This document shows, one piece after another, positions 1-12,686 of a DNA stretch of 64,000 nt; position 1 is the stretch's first letter; the number at the start of each line of letters is the position of its first letter. Both the position numbers and the translations under genes were made by a program. Below the pieces are notes generated by a model. It had not been told where the DNA came from, ran no database searches, and saw only the letters and a list, made by a program, of their open reading frames with translations. The DNA comes from Nautilus pompilius (lineage: Eukaryota; Mollusca; Cephalopoda; Nautilida; Nautilidae): the NCBI GenBank assembly GCA_018389105.1, contig JACATO010000317.1:2885001-2949000 (forward strand), read 5' to 3'.

Positions 1-9
1 TTGGTGCTT

Positions 10-225
10 TCGAATCCCGGGGGTTGCCAACCATGCTGTCATGATTGTCCTCAGTGGTCATTAAATGTGGCGGGCTGCCAGAACGTAAAATAACCCTCCA
101 CTTTTAGAAGAGGAACGACTCCGGAATTTCTGAAGAGAACGTGTTAAGGTTGTGCGGCAAACCCAACAGTCCCAGCCGAGACTCGAACCCTCCTCAACCA
201 TGGCCACCGGACCACCTCGCCTTTC
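10..225 (-). mobile_element. tRNA-derived SINE-like unit
   Basis: Read on the minus strand, the right end carries an RNA polymerase III promoter-like head. A near-consensus A box (TGGTCCGGTGG) is followed by a B box (GGTTCGAGTCT), with a unique body running left towards position 10. A tRNA-like head joined to an unrelated body is the signature of a SINE. The A-to-B spacing is shorter than in a real tRNA and no acceptor stem could be folded, so this is not a functional tRNA gene. The left end may be cut by the window edge. Family not recognised. Confidence 0.5.
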
Positions 226-1934
226 TATTTACACTAACCACTACTCAAATACTAAATTTTCACTTTTAATTTCTTATTAACCTAAATTAACTTTACTAAA
301 AAAAAATTAAAAAATTAGAAGGGATCGCTTTTTATAGCGTCTCTGAAATGTTTCATACATTTTAGATGAGGAATACGTTATGCGTGGACCTGGCCAGTAA
401 GTAAATTAAAAGCTCTAAACTTTTTTTCTTATAAACACAGATAAATTGTGTATGCAATTCGGGTATTTAGGAAGCTAAAAACATGACATTTGTGAGGATT
501 TACATATATGCGCTGAAAATACTGAAAAATCTACCCCCCCCACACACAACATGTAATTTATGGTCTATTTTCAGCTACTCGTTCGTAGAAACGAAGAGCA
601 AGAATTCAGGGTCCCTTCTTCGTCGCTACTTTTAAAACAATATCTCTAAGAGTTGGGGATTTCATTGCGTTTCAAAACAGCATGTGGATTATTTTTCCAC
701 ATCACTTGTCTTTAAATTACAGGCGAGGAATTTCTATTGTTGACAGGTAAATTGATGAACAATGCCTCAAGCAACGTTCGCTTTTCTAAATCGATAAACC
801 TCATGGAACATTCGTTTAAAAAAACAACAAAAAGAAACGTTATATACAAAGGAAAATATCAAAATGTAACATTATAACAAGGTTTAAAAAAGATAACCTT
901 TTGTTTATTTCTGTTTAAAAACTACTCAAATATCGAATAGCAGGTACGATTCTATTACGTAAGACGACTAGGGGAGATTGAAAGGCTTCAAGAACAGGAA
1001 AATCAATGAATTCTTTTGCATGGAAACATATGATCAATAAATACTTGAAACTCACTACCATCTGAAAGCGTATTAAAAAACTACTTTCGCTTCCTAAACT
1101 ACTTAGCGATATCCTTAAGAAAGTATACAGGCATTAACTTAGAACTAAAAACACGGCCAGTCAAACAGGGAGAAGAGACCTAAATGAAATATCCGAGTAG
1201 GAGCGCAAATCTACAAACCATCTATTCTTATATAATGCAAGCAAAAGTGCCAATATCTAAATCTGTTTCTGCCTATACAGACATCAATGTTCGCAAATTC
1301 AGAGCTTATATGTTTATGAACTTTTTCCTCTTCCGTGTTGCATCTATGTGCAGCAAAAATCCGTTAACGCGGCATTAATGATAGGTCAAAGAATAGGCGC
1401 TAGAATGAACTCTAACTTACACTGGCACATCATCTGATTTATCTTCTTATTTATCAAATCACAGTTATGGATATTAGGCAACTTTAATTTAATATGTTAA
1501 TGTTTTAATAGTTTAAGAAATGCACATTATAATCAACAAAACAAAACAAAGAAAACCAGATGTTCTGACACTGAGAAGACAGAGAGTTAATCATTACTGT
1601 TCGCATGTATGGTCTAGATGGCTGTCGGAAATAACCTGACACCATTCATGAGAAAAAAGTCTTAAGTCTAAGAATCAACATTTCTTTCGCATTTTAATCA
1701 GTTGAAAGACAAATAAACTCATTCATAGATATTATTGAAAAATTTTATTTGTATGTGAAGATGCAATGGTATTATCAGGAGCACGGAAGAAAAAGACACT
1801 TTAAAATACAATAATGGCAATTGTGCTAGACTCTTCAGTCGTTTGCTTTTCTTCAAAAGAACCCTCTTTGACAGTGGGCTTAAAGAATGATCAGTCTGCC
1901 ATCATCCGTTAGTAGGTGCTGCCCATTTAATACA
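226..1934. other. AT-rich intergenic stretch, nothing recognised
   Basis: AT-rich DNA with scattered A/T homopolymers. The only open frames are short, without codon structure or domain resemblance. No splice-bounded coding block, RNA gene or repeat was recognised. Confidence 0.4.
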
Positions 1935-3170
1935 TTAGGTCGTTACAAAGGTTTTGTTGGTTTTTATATTATGTTAATTTATGGTTCATTTTGTGTATGC
2001 TTGTGAAGGTTATGTAGATAAGTTATATATCGTTTTGTAGCGTTGCTTTGGCATAATTATGCGAAACCTACCATTTTAAAAATCATAAAATGGATATTTG
2101 TTTGAGGGTTCTGAGTGAAGCATGGATAGGAAAGTTGTTCGTGCCATTTTGATTCACAGGTTCAAACCGGGCCACAAAGAGAGCGAAGCAACTGGTAACA
2201 TCAAGCAAGGATGGGGCGAGGACAGAACAAACGAGCGCAGAGTACAACGATGGTTTGCAATGTTTCGATCAGATGTGAACCTCAAAGATAAGGAATGTAG
2301 CGGACGTCCTTCCAGTTGTGATGACGACCGTCTGAAAGCCTCAGTTGAAGCCGATCCAAGAAAAACAGTGCGAGAAATTGCTGGAGAGCTTTATGTAAGC
2401 ACTGCAACTGTTTCCCGGCATCTTGACGCAATCGGAAAGGTGATAAAGCTTGAAAAGTGGATGCCACACGAGTTGAATAACAACAACAAAATCGTCGATT
2501 GGAGATCTGCTCTTCGCTTGTCATAAGAAATAAAAATAACCAATTTCTTGACCGAATTATTAAGTGTGTTTAAAATGGATTCTTTACGACAATCATCGCA
2601 AACGATCAGCAAAGTATCTCGACAAAGGCAAGTTTATGGTCACTGTCTGGTGCACTGCAACTAGTATCATACACTATATCTTCTTGCAACATGGCGAAAC
2701 CATCATAGCTGAAAGGTACTGTCGTGAATTAAACGTTGTTCATCAGAAACTCTCCCAACCGCAACCGGCAATAGTAAATCGAAGAGATCCAATCCTTCTC
2801 CACAACAATGCTCATCCTCATGTTGCAAAAGTGACTCTTCAGAAACTGAACACCTTGGGGTGCGAAGTTTGCCCTCACCCAGCCTATTCACTAAACCTTT
2901 CTCCAACAGGCTACCACATTTTCAAACACCTCGACAGCTTCCTCTGTATGAAACTTTTCTCCAACCAAGCAGCAATCGAAACTACCTTCCAACAGTTTAT
3001 CGACTCCAGAAATCCAGATTTTTTTAAAAATGGTATAAATGTGCTTGTAACTCGTCGTTCAGAAGTGCATTGATTGTAATGGAACTTACTTTGATTAATA
3101 AACGATGTTCAGCAACGATAAGGAGTCTCATTGTTACGGTAAAAAATGACAAAACGTTTGCAACAAGTAA
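1935..3170 (+). mobile_element. mariner element, copy 1 (decayed)
   Basis: Imperfect terminal inverted repeats bound the element. The left end begins TTAGGTCGTTACAAAGG, and the right end read in reverse begins TTACTTGTTGCAAACG. Both match the ends of the second mariner at 30530-31753, which supports the boundaries. The length of 1236 bp is normal for a mariner. The expected TA target duplication is not intact (CA on the left, TG on the right). The element carries one transposase relic on the + strand. Confidence 0.85.
2122..3073 (+). pseudogene. mariner transposase pseudogene (copy 1)
   Basis: The start codon opens a frame typical of the mariner N-terminal helix-turn-helix half: FKPGHKESEAT, then a GRPSS linker, then VREIAGELYVSTATVSRHL. 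Stops and a frame change follow around 2525-2570. The catalytic half then continues in another frame with TVWCTATSIIHYIFLQHGE and VVHQKLSQ. Two of the three catalytic aspartates of a DD34D transposase are lost: the second motif reads LLHNNAHPH where the family has HDNARPH, and the third reads SPTGYH where the family has SPTDY. The protein would be inactive even without the frame damage. It is the same subfamily as the copy on the minus strand at 30.6-31.6 kb. Confidence 0.9.
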
Positions 3171-4539
3171 TGGGTGTATAGTGACACAGCTAGTTCGATA
3201 TTAGCACAAGCCATCACCGCGCAGCGTTGTTATCCTGCCGTTGTTAAGATTGATATCCTAAGGTCGAATCTCGGTCGAGACCAGCTCAACTTGGCGTACT
3301 TCTCTAGCATAGCTTCTTTCCGCTCCTTTTACCAAATGGCCGCATGGGCTTATTTTTAGCACTCCAGTTTTCTCTCACATCGAAAAGATGAAGTTCCATT
3401 CAGGATCTTTTTCAGACCAAAATAGCATTCAAGCACTAGCCATGATTTTCAGTTTCTTCCCTCCAGATTTCCAGTCCGGCTACTATTTCCGACAGGGGAT
3501 GACGGCAACAACAAGTCAACGTCATACAAGAAGCATAGATTTGTAGTCAAACTTCTGATTAAATATGTTTTTCTCTTTTTGTTGAAAATTTACTTTCTAA
3601 TTTTAATGTACGGCTAAGTAGTTTAAGGAGCAAAAATAGTTTTTCTAGTACGCTCTAGACCATACCGAGCTTCAAGTATTTATTGATCGTGTACTCTCAT
3701 GCGAACAGATTCATTGATTTTGGCTTTTTAGAAACCTTTCCTTCTGCTGAGCTTCCTTCCGTGGTTGAATCGTAACTGTTATTTAATAATTTAGCTTCCT
3801 TTAAATGGCATTGTCGATTTACACATTCAAACTCACAAAATTGCATTTTAATGTTTTTATTTTGACATTTTCCTTTTACATTACTTTTGTTTTGTTTACA
3901 TTTTTCTGTCGTTTAGGTTAGTGTTGCTGTAGGGGGGTTGAGAACCAATCTATCACGGTTTCTTTTAACATCTGGGAAAAGTCCCAGTATGGATATTGTC
4001 AGTGGCTTTGGTGCCGGTTTCGCGGATAACGTTTGTCTGGCATGCACCTCAGCTATCATTCAAGAGCTTTCAACTCCGCCCAAGTAAGTGGCTTTGTCAC
4101 CAAGACAAAGATGCTGGAAATTCCCATTGTGACATGTTCTCGAAGTCATGACAAGGGCACGTAAAGTGAGCGAAACTAAGACCCCTTTTTATCGCTAATG
4201 TGTCACACTAGCTTCAAAGAACATATCTGTCTTCATGCATTCTTTTTTTTTAAAAAAAAAGGTTCGAATGAACACACAGCAAACTTGTCATTAAGTCGAC
4301 AGAGGCAGCAAAAGCTTCTGAAGACTTTCTTTATAAACAAGGGTACGTGTGTTACTAACCACTATAATGATTCTCCCTTGAACAGTATCTGAATTATCTG
4401 CATCTTTAATATAGTTTTGGCTTCAAGCCTACTCCAAGAAGAGCCTAACTAATGAGTTATACTTGAAAAAGCAGATTTCTGCTATTTGCAACCATCTGGT
4501 AAGGCTTTCCGAGACGATCTCACGTTCCTTTTTTCTCTT
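3171..4539. other. intergenic stretch with a tRNA-like scrap and a possible small exon
   Basis: Around 3215-3290 a sequence with a B-box-like core (GGTCGAATCTC) may be a degraded SINE head. At 3989-4082 a 31-codon open stretch starts with ATG (MDIVSGFGAGF...) and is followed at 4083-4089 by AGTAAGT, a good donor-like string. No protein family was recognised, so it is not called as a gene. The rest is AT-rich and featureless. Confidence 0.3.
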
Positions 4540-4790
4540 TGAGGCTATGTATTACAAGTGTTCACTGCGAGATCGCTCGTCAGTCCTTGTGTTACGGGTT
4601 CGATCACCAGTGAGGCCTGGGTGGGTTCGTGCTGCTGCTGATGAAGGCCAGAAGAAGTCCGTAACAGCTGTGCAGCCCTCCTCTGGACGCTGACATTCAC
4701 GCTGACTCTCAATCTGGAGAGGGATAGGGGTCCGCCAGCTTGTAAAATGTCCTAGAAAACCTCTCGAGGTGTCCCAACGACCTATGGTTT
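4540..4790 (+). mobile_element. tRNA-derived SINE-like unit
   Basis: A GC-richer block in AT-rich DNA. A strong B-box core (GGGTTCGATCACC) lies at about 4588, preceded by a weak A-box-like region and followed by a roughly 180-bp body. The structure fits a tRNA-headed SINE on the + strand. The body differs from the unit at 10-225, so at least two families or very old copies are present. No target duplication could be assigned. Confidence 0.4.
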
Positions 4791-7700
4791 ATGCGACAAG
4801 TGAAGATTACAAGTGTTAACTGTCTTTTTTACATGTATGTGGTGTTTGTGTAGTTTCAATTTGTTTGAATCTGGAATATACACATGGAAACGTTAAATTC
4901 TATTTTTTTTTGATTAACCAAACTGAGATAGCACAACATTAAAATCATTTCTATTTTAACTAGTCTTCCAAATATTTTGCCATATCTGTGGATTTTATAA
5001 CGCCATCGGTTACTTCATCATCTCAATTACTCGTACACATTAAAAGCTAATATGCGTAAGAATCACTGGTTGCATTCGGATGCCTGTCTATATACATTAT
5101 TTGTATTTCCATCGCTGTTTTACTTTGAGTACCTTACAATTTTTTATGATATTTATAATCATTAATTTTCTTCAAATTGGCGATGGAAAATATGCGGCAA
5201 ATAAACCTCAGATTATGATTCTCATGTTGGCATATTTATGAAGGAAAAAAGAAGAGCGTGTGAAGAGAATACTAGTATTAGGACAATCAATATTTTTCAG
5301 ATTTACGCATATTTACTGCATAAATCTAAATTACTAAAGAACGTTAAAATGTATACTTAATACTGTAAATATTCGTCTGATTAACTAAATTTTGCACAAA
5401 TTCTGTCAGTTACTCTCGCAGGAATGAAAAGAAGCGCATAAGCAGTAAAATTTGTTTCCACTTTGGTGTAAACTATTCAATTTGTAAACCACAAAATTCT
5501 GTTTTTTTATTGTTGGCTAACATGTAACATTTCTCGGAATCCTCTTAAATTTGCGGTACAAGTATCCACGTTTGGTCAACTTAAAATAATTTGCACATAA
5601 ACGTAGAAAGTTCCTATCGTTTATCTGTTTTTTTTTTTGGATTACAGTTCCCGTTTTTGCTTTTGCTTTGAAGTTGAAATCTTTTGTAATTTCGTAAATA
5701 ATTAATGTGAGAATTCTTTGCCTATTATCCTTAATACAGGAAGTGTCTTACAAATCTTTAAGTTAACTTGAAAATGGTTAATTAACTTACAGATTATATT
5801 AGAGGAAGTTATTGTCTAAAATTGCTTTGAATTCTAACCAGTGTCAAACGACCTAAATTTGTAGCCGAAATTAAATCAGCAAAATCAGATATTTGGTTTC
5901 GTAGGTATACTACAATTTTTGGTAATAATGATGAAGTCTGCTTTGGAGTTTAATTGTGCAAAGGCTGGTCGGTTTAATTAAATAAAAGACAAAAACGAAG
6001 AATCACTGCTTGAAGCGCTTTGAGATAAGCAAATATTTACTGATACTGTTATAGGATGAACAATATAATGGCGGTTAATCAAAATTTTACGCAGATTCTT
6101 GATTCTTCCTTTTTTACTAAAAATTAATTTCTAATCACCTGTCTGCTGGAGGCGTTTGGGAATTTATATACACAACCATTTCCAGATTTCCTTTTTTTTT
6201 CAAAAACTGGACCCAAAAAATGTATTTAAATTCACACATTAAAGACTTTGATACTCTTCAAACTCTCGACAAATATTTTTGTTTAGCTTCTTTGAACCGA
6301 ACAGAGATTATATCATGAATTTTTAGACAAACAATATCTAAAGAGCAGGTGAGAACAGGGAATTCTTAATTTTTAAACATTAGAGACAAAATAAAACAGA
6401 CGTCAGTCTCATTCTAAGGTTATACCAGTACATTGTTTACTACTCACATTCAGCTAAGGACCATTTGCATATTTTAGATCATTTTGGACACGTTTGAATA
6501 TATTTCAGACATATTCCAAAATAGTATTTTTTTAAAAAAATAGAATGCAAGAGTACAAAATGTGTACAAGAGCAACGATATCATTATACTAATAATGCTT
6601 AGCTGCCAAAAGAAAATTTAACAAAACGCCTTACAGAAAAATTGGTGTTTTGAAAGGATCACCGTTCTTTTAAAAAGCCGTCAACAATCGTGTGCAATTA
6701 TGCAGCCTATTTTCCGTTGAATAGTTGCTGTCGTCCACATTGATTGGTTCTGCTTAATGCGTTCTCACTTTCAAAGAAGTGCAACTCGAAGACAAACCAT
6801 CGTGAAGGTCTTTAGCCTCGGTTCTAAACAAGTTGACGTTGCATTCGTCTCCTTGCGGGATTTAATTTTGCTAGCCTTCCTATGGACATGATAAAGACTT
6901 GCATTACCATTAACCGCATGCAACTAATAACCATGCCCGCGGATGGAGATCCGATACAGATGCACCCAATCGTATAAAACCAAAAGACTGTAACAATTTA
7001 ACCAGTGCCAGATGCCGAAAAAACAATCTGAATTTGGTAACGGTAAAGTAAAAATAATAATAATAATATCTTCTTAATTATTCCCATCCAGAGAACGAGC
7101 ACAGGTAGTGGAAATAAAGTTATTTATTACTTCTTGTAAATTAGCACAAATTCGACGAATATCATTGTGTCATTAGAAAATAACTACTCATATTATGCTA
7201 AAAGTTAACCGATTATTTAAAAAAGTAACAGTACTTTATCTTCTATTGATAGAGATATTAGTAAAAGGTAATATTAGATTTACGTCAGAGCAAATAACTT
7301 TACTCCTTTTGCAGCAGGAATCAGTTCAAATAGATTTTCTTTAAAAAATAAAGCTGAGATAGATTATCAATGGGAAAAAGCGAAACTGTCTGATAATAAC
7401 TCTGATGTATACGGAATAACCATAATTATTATTTTCTATTGTTTTATTTCAATCTTATAAAAGCTTGCCTCGTTTTCTTATCTTTATTTTAAATTTTCAT
7501 TTCAGCATCGTGACACAGTAAGCAAGAAGTAAAAATCATTTGAGTGTGAGGTTTGGAATATTTGTTAAAATAAATTAGCTTGATTGTTAATTTAATTTCA
7601 AAGATTTCCTTGCCTTTATCAAGAAAGAGTTACACTATTCTTGGCACCAGAATTAACGAAGAACTCAAAATAAACTTCTTTTCTTTACCTGTAAAATTTT

Positions 7701-10700
7701 GAATGTTTCAATCGGATTTTCATCTGTGTAATTTCTATACGCAGATGCAGTTTATTATCACTAACCGGTCAAACCAATTAGCATATTTCATTTACAAAAT
7801 TCACAGAAAAACACCTATTTACCTCTCATAAACTATATATACGAACAAGTTAAAAATTGAGTTTTAACAGGATATTCTAGACTACATCAAATTCAATTTC
7901 TATATATATATATATATATACGAGAGTAAGAATGTTCGGTCTCTTCATTCTTTGATAACCTAAGATTTTGTGTACTACTTATCAAAATGTTTAGCTTATC
8001 ATATTTTACTAATTACTGATTAGTAACTCAAAGATCATAATCATCATTGCTATTTTTAATAAAATTTTAAAATTACTTATTGATAACATCATCTACATGA
8101 AGTTATTTGTATTTAGAAAGATTAAGTCTTGTTTTCTATTTTACGCGTAGTGTTTCTTTAACATAATTACATCTTCCTAGACTTAACTAATGGATTCATG
8201 AGAATTAGACTTGTATTATTTGATAATCTAAAAAAAAAACATATTAAACTTATACAATAATCCAGTATCAGTTTCATTATACTTAGAATGAATGATTCCA
8301 CTATTTTGTGAAACATTTTTAGAATTTCATTTAATATTGATCATTATCACAACAGCAATAACAAATATAATTCTCAACAAAAAAAGAATAATTCAAAATT
8401 ATCAAATTTATTAATGCTTTAAATTATGAAAATATTCACGTACAAACATATTGATAAAAATTTACATAAAATATTTTCAGTATTGTATTTTTCTAAACTT
8501 GGCAAGTATGCGGATTCCAAAGCATGTTATCTCTGTAGTTCCACTTTTAGACTTGTGTTTCAATCTCTCTTGCTTAAGACATTTTTACTCAAACTTCGTC
8601 TTTCTCTTTACTTATTTTTGAAGCAAAGTTTCATTTACATTTAAAATTAGAGTTGGATCACTTTTTTCATTTAAAAATTGTATTCTTCTGGACAGATTAC
8701 ACATCGTGTACTTTGCTGAATTGTGGTCTTCGGCTGCCTCTGCAGACAAGACCATCTAGTGCGTCTACGAAATATTTACGTCACACCGAGCTGACAGAAA
8801 AGATTTTGGCTTTTTCAGGCGTATTAATCAGATGTACTTTAAATGATGTCAGGACACTATCCTCGTCTTGTTTTAATTTGAAACTTCGAATTCAGAAATT
8901 TTTATTTGTCAAATATTAAATCGCTTCTATCAGAATACATTTTTGTTTTCCTATACTTGCATTATTTTCTACCTCTTTATACACATAGCACACTGTTTTC
9001 CATATTTTCCTTTATTGGCCAGTTAAAAACCAAATAAGGTGTTCTTCGAAATATTTTTATTGCACATCTTTGTTCGTTTCTTAACCTTAATCTTCTTTGT
9101 TTTGTTTTTCTTTTGATTAACTAATCACATGTATGTGTGCATGCACGTTTTCACCTGCATTTTTAAGTGTTATATCTACGATTAAAATAAGTATAAATAA
9201 ATAAGTACTGGAAGATGTCCGGCTGCTGTCGCACGATTGTATGTCGGCCAGTTTCGACACTAAGTTTCACTAGTTGCTTTTGCACTCACTTATTTGCCAA
9301 TTGTTTTGCATATTTTCATATTGCATTCACTCTGCTATCTGACTCATCTGAAGAAGTAAAAGTGTCTGAGAATGTCTGCGTCACAAAATCAATTATTCTC
9401 TGGTGGTGCTACCAATTTCAACATTTTTTGAAAGAGATGGATTTTTTTTTTCAAAACGGTTACTTCACTGATTCTATAGAATAATTTTGGAAGAAAATAT
9501 AAGACGGATGAAGATGTTGCTAAGACTGAGATAGGAAGACAATCGTACGTCGGAAATAAGCAGCAGGTTATATCAAGTGAAGGCTATAAAGCCAGCGAGC
9601 ATCTTTAAAATGTCGAGAGATAAGAGGTTAATTGAATCTATACTAAAAATACAGAAATACACAGCATGCCAGGGTTGGATGACCGCTCCGCACAGGCGGC
9701 CTCGGATTTTATGGAAATGTAGCCGAATATTACAAACAACTCATTAAAGTGCAATGGCCTCGGTCTGTATAGAAGCTAAGTTACTCGCCTTTGTTCCTTG
9801 AATGGCTACAGCCCTAGAGAAAATTAATTGAAGCCTAGTTTTATCAATGCGTTAATGACTTAAAAGAAATTCTTTTTTTAACGTTTTATGAATGCCTTTT
9901 AAATAATATGCACTTTCTTTGACCAGTATTTTCAAAAATATGTAATTCTGTAGAAGCTTATTTCTCTCTATACGTGGACCTCGAACAGGAAATCTACAAA
10001 TTAAGAAGTCACTTTCCATCTTTTCTCTTGACTGAATAAATTAGTGCGTTAATATTCTGTTATTTCTATTTTATACAAATGATTGTGTAGTAAAGGTGAT
10101 ATTAAACGACTCTTGTGAAATTATATATAATGCCCTTTTAACAGATTGTAAATAAAGGTAAAATAGATTAATTTTTCTGGCATGACATGTGATTAGACTT
10201 GGTATTTTGCATATTTAAAACGTAACAACTAATTTTTATCAAATTCCAAAACGGGTTTAAGATAAGCCGACATTTAGCACCACGCAATTTCAATAATATT
10301 AATAATATCAACTACTAAAGTCTTCTCTTTTCCATACATGAACGTTTTAGTTCAACAGCTACGATATAAGAACTGAAAAGTTTACCAGCGTTATAAAGTT
10401 ATTGGTTTTAAATCTTCCTTGATCATGCTTTTGGACATGACAAATCTATTTCACACTAAACCCATAGCACAACAAATGACCTTTAAAAATAGAAGCATGT
10501 GAGGCAATTAGTGTCGGCCCAAAACCTCAAAACTTCCAGTGCTCTATAGATTATCATTGGATCATATGAGTGCTTACGTGAATCGAAGTCTTATCATATC
10601 TGTAACTGCTTTTAGTAATGAGTAGACATACAAAACTGGAAAACACACACTTAGACACCTATTGTCACTTCGTTGTAAAAAAAATTAATTTGTTGCTTTT

Positions 10701-11101
10701 TGATTCGAGACACAGGAATTTTTGATTATATATAATACAAGGAAAACCACACGGAGTTTTGTAATCTTCAACTTTCACACTTTTGCAAGTAAATTAATCG
10801 TTATCATATGCAACTTAATTATAACGAATTAAAATTCAGTAAATATACTCTTAAAACCTTGATAAAGATAACACAAAACATTTATGTAATATCTGCAAAG
10901 AAAAAAACATATAGCGAGACATGTACACATAAATTGTAAGTGTAACAGAACATCAGTTGCTAGATGTGTTTGATATTATTTTGTTTTTAGTTTCTTAAAC
11001 AAATCACGTAGGATTTCTAGTATATCGTATTGAATATACACAGACAAGTCCAAACAACAGCTTTGGTGAAAAGGATAGAGACATTTTAAATATTCAATAT
11101 G

Positions 11102-11102
<1 letters not shown>
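4791..11102. other. long AT-rich intergenic stretch without recognised genes
   Basis: About 6.3 kb of strongly AT-rich DNA. It contains a 20-bp TA microsatellite (7901-7920), many poly-A and poly-T runs, and only short open frames with no recognisable domain. Nothing resembling the missing 5' receptor exons was found by eye, although a short exon could be missed here. Confidence 0.4.

Positions 11103-11151
<49 letters not shown>
11103..11151. repeat. (CA)n microsatellite
   Basis: An uninterrupted run of about 24 CA dinucleotides immediately left of the Tc1 element. Confidence 0.98.
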
Positions 11152-11154
<3 letters not shown>

Positions 11155-11249
11155 TGTTTACAAAAAATTAAGTTTCATCGATATTTAGGATCATAAATTT
11201 ATTTAATGACACTTTCTCTTATAAATGATTTAAACTGTCACAACATGTA

Positions 11250-12686
11250 CAGTGGTGTGCAAAAGTCTTGCATAAAAATGATTATTCCTGTAAATTAGTT
11301 CGCATTTTGTCGAAAGCAGTTGTTATCAAATCTTGTTGGTTAAAGTATTTCTGTGTTACTGTTGTGCATTTATTTCAATAATATCAAACGTATTGTTTCA
11401 TTGCAAGAAAAGTTATAATTGTTTGAAAATCATTTGCATCAAATCAACGTTTGTAAAAGTGTTGCATAAAATCCAGACAGCTATCTAATCAATTCAGATT
11501 CAATCTCCAATTATGCAGAAAGTGATCAGATCTACCAATAATGAGTAGAATATCCGAAATTCTTGATAACTTGTTCACAACGACGAGGCATGCTGGCTAC
11601 CAAACGCTGACAATTTCCACTACTGAACTCCAAACAGGCTTCCTCGATTTTCCGTTTCAAATCGGTTTTATTTTTCGGTTTTTTGGCGCTAACGCTGAGT
11701 TTAATCGAGTGCCAAATGTTTTCGATGGGATTGAGATCCGGACTTTGAGCCGGCCAGTCGAGGAGGGGGATTCGCAACTCTGCCATCAAGGCCGTGACAC
11801 TCCTAACTGTGTGGTTGGGGGCGTTGTCCTGCTGATAGATGGCCGTCAGGGGTATGTGGTGACATATATACGGTTCGACAATGTCCGAGACGATCATAGC
11901 ATGGTCATGAGCATTCATTCGACCCTCCACCTGATGCAACGGACCGACACCAGACGATTGAAAACAGCCCAAAACCATGGCCGAATCTTCCCCTTCCTGC
12001 AGAGTCGGTCGAGTGCAACTGGGATGGTATTTCTCGGACACCGATCGCCCAACGTACACCAGACCCGTCGAGTGGACCCTCACAAATTTGCGTTCGTCGG
12101 AAAACAACACTCAGGACCACTGGGCCACGGTCCAGTGGAGATGGTCACGAGCCCACTGCAGTCGCTTTCGACGATTGTCCAGACTGATGAACGGCTTCTT
12201 CTGTGCCGATCGCCCGAACAGTCCCATGTGGATCAAACGCCGTCTGATGGTGCACGAGGCCAACTGGATCCCATGGTGCCTTGACAAGGCGGTGAGATGT
12301 CGGTGGAAGTCCGGAATCGGTCCGAGTTCGACATGCGAACAATCAGACGATCCTGTCGAGCCGTCGTTGTCCGCGGTCTGCCGGCTCTGCGTTTCGAAAT
12401 TAGGCTCCCATCGGCTTTCCAATGTTTCAGGGTGCGAGATATCGTCGACTGATTGCAACCGATACGATCCGCAATGACCCACTCAGTTTCACCATCTTCT
12501 TTCATGCGAACGATTGTTTTCATGCGAACGATTGTGGCCCGCTGTTCGGGGGTCAAATATCGGGCTCTCGACATCACTATATTGAACAAAAATGAATCAG
12601 AATAGTGGAAAATGACAGTTTTTCATATTTATATTCTACTATCCTAAACTATTACAGCACAAAATATACACTTTTTCACACCGCTG
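11250..12686 (-). mobile_element. Tc1-type DNA transposon, full length but broken
   Basis: A 1437-bp element flanked by TA on both sides (11248-11249 and 12687-12688), the canonical Tc1/mariner target duplication. The left end reads CAGTGGTGTGCAAAAGT, and the right end read in reverse is CAGCGGTGTGAAAAAGT, so the inverted tips still match at 15 of 17 bases. The length is typical for the family, and a single transposase relic lies on the minus strand. The well-kept termini with a damaged coding region suggest a moderately old, immobile copy that another transposase of the same family could in principle still recognise. Confidence 0.9.
11532..12574 (-). pseudogene. Tc1 transposase pseudogene (DD34E)
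   Basis: Reading the minus strand from about 12574, the protein begins MSRARYLTPEQRATIVRMK and continues through the paired helix-turn-helix DNA-binding half (GCNQSTISRTLKHWKADG, then the GRPRTTT hinge). The catalytic part follows, with FSDERKF, QQDNAPNHT and SPDLNPIENIW. These supply the Asp, Asp and Glu of a DD34E triad, so all three catalytic residues survive. The frame is broken by a shift near 12280 and by a TGA around 12115, just before the first catalytic motif. An 18-bp tandem duplication near 12500-12535 repeats the TIVRMK segment in frame. The ORF reaches its natural stop at 11532. Confidence 0.9.

Noticed and set aside
4588-4602. tRNA gene suggested by GGGTTCGATCACC
   Set aside because: A B-box core is present, but no acceptor stem, anticodon arm or properly spaced A box could be found, so it is treated as a SINE-like head.
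11541-12477. Long + strand open frames of 247 and 166 codons
   Set aside because: They are antisense to the Tc1 transposase relic, whose motifs are unmistakable on the minus strand.
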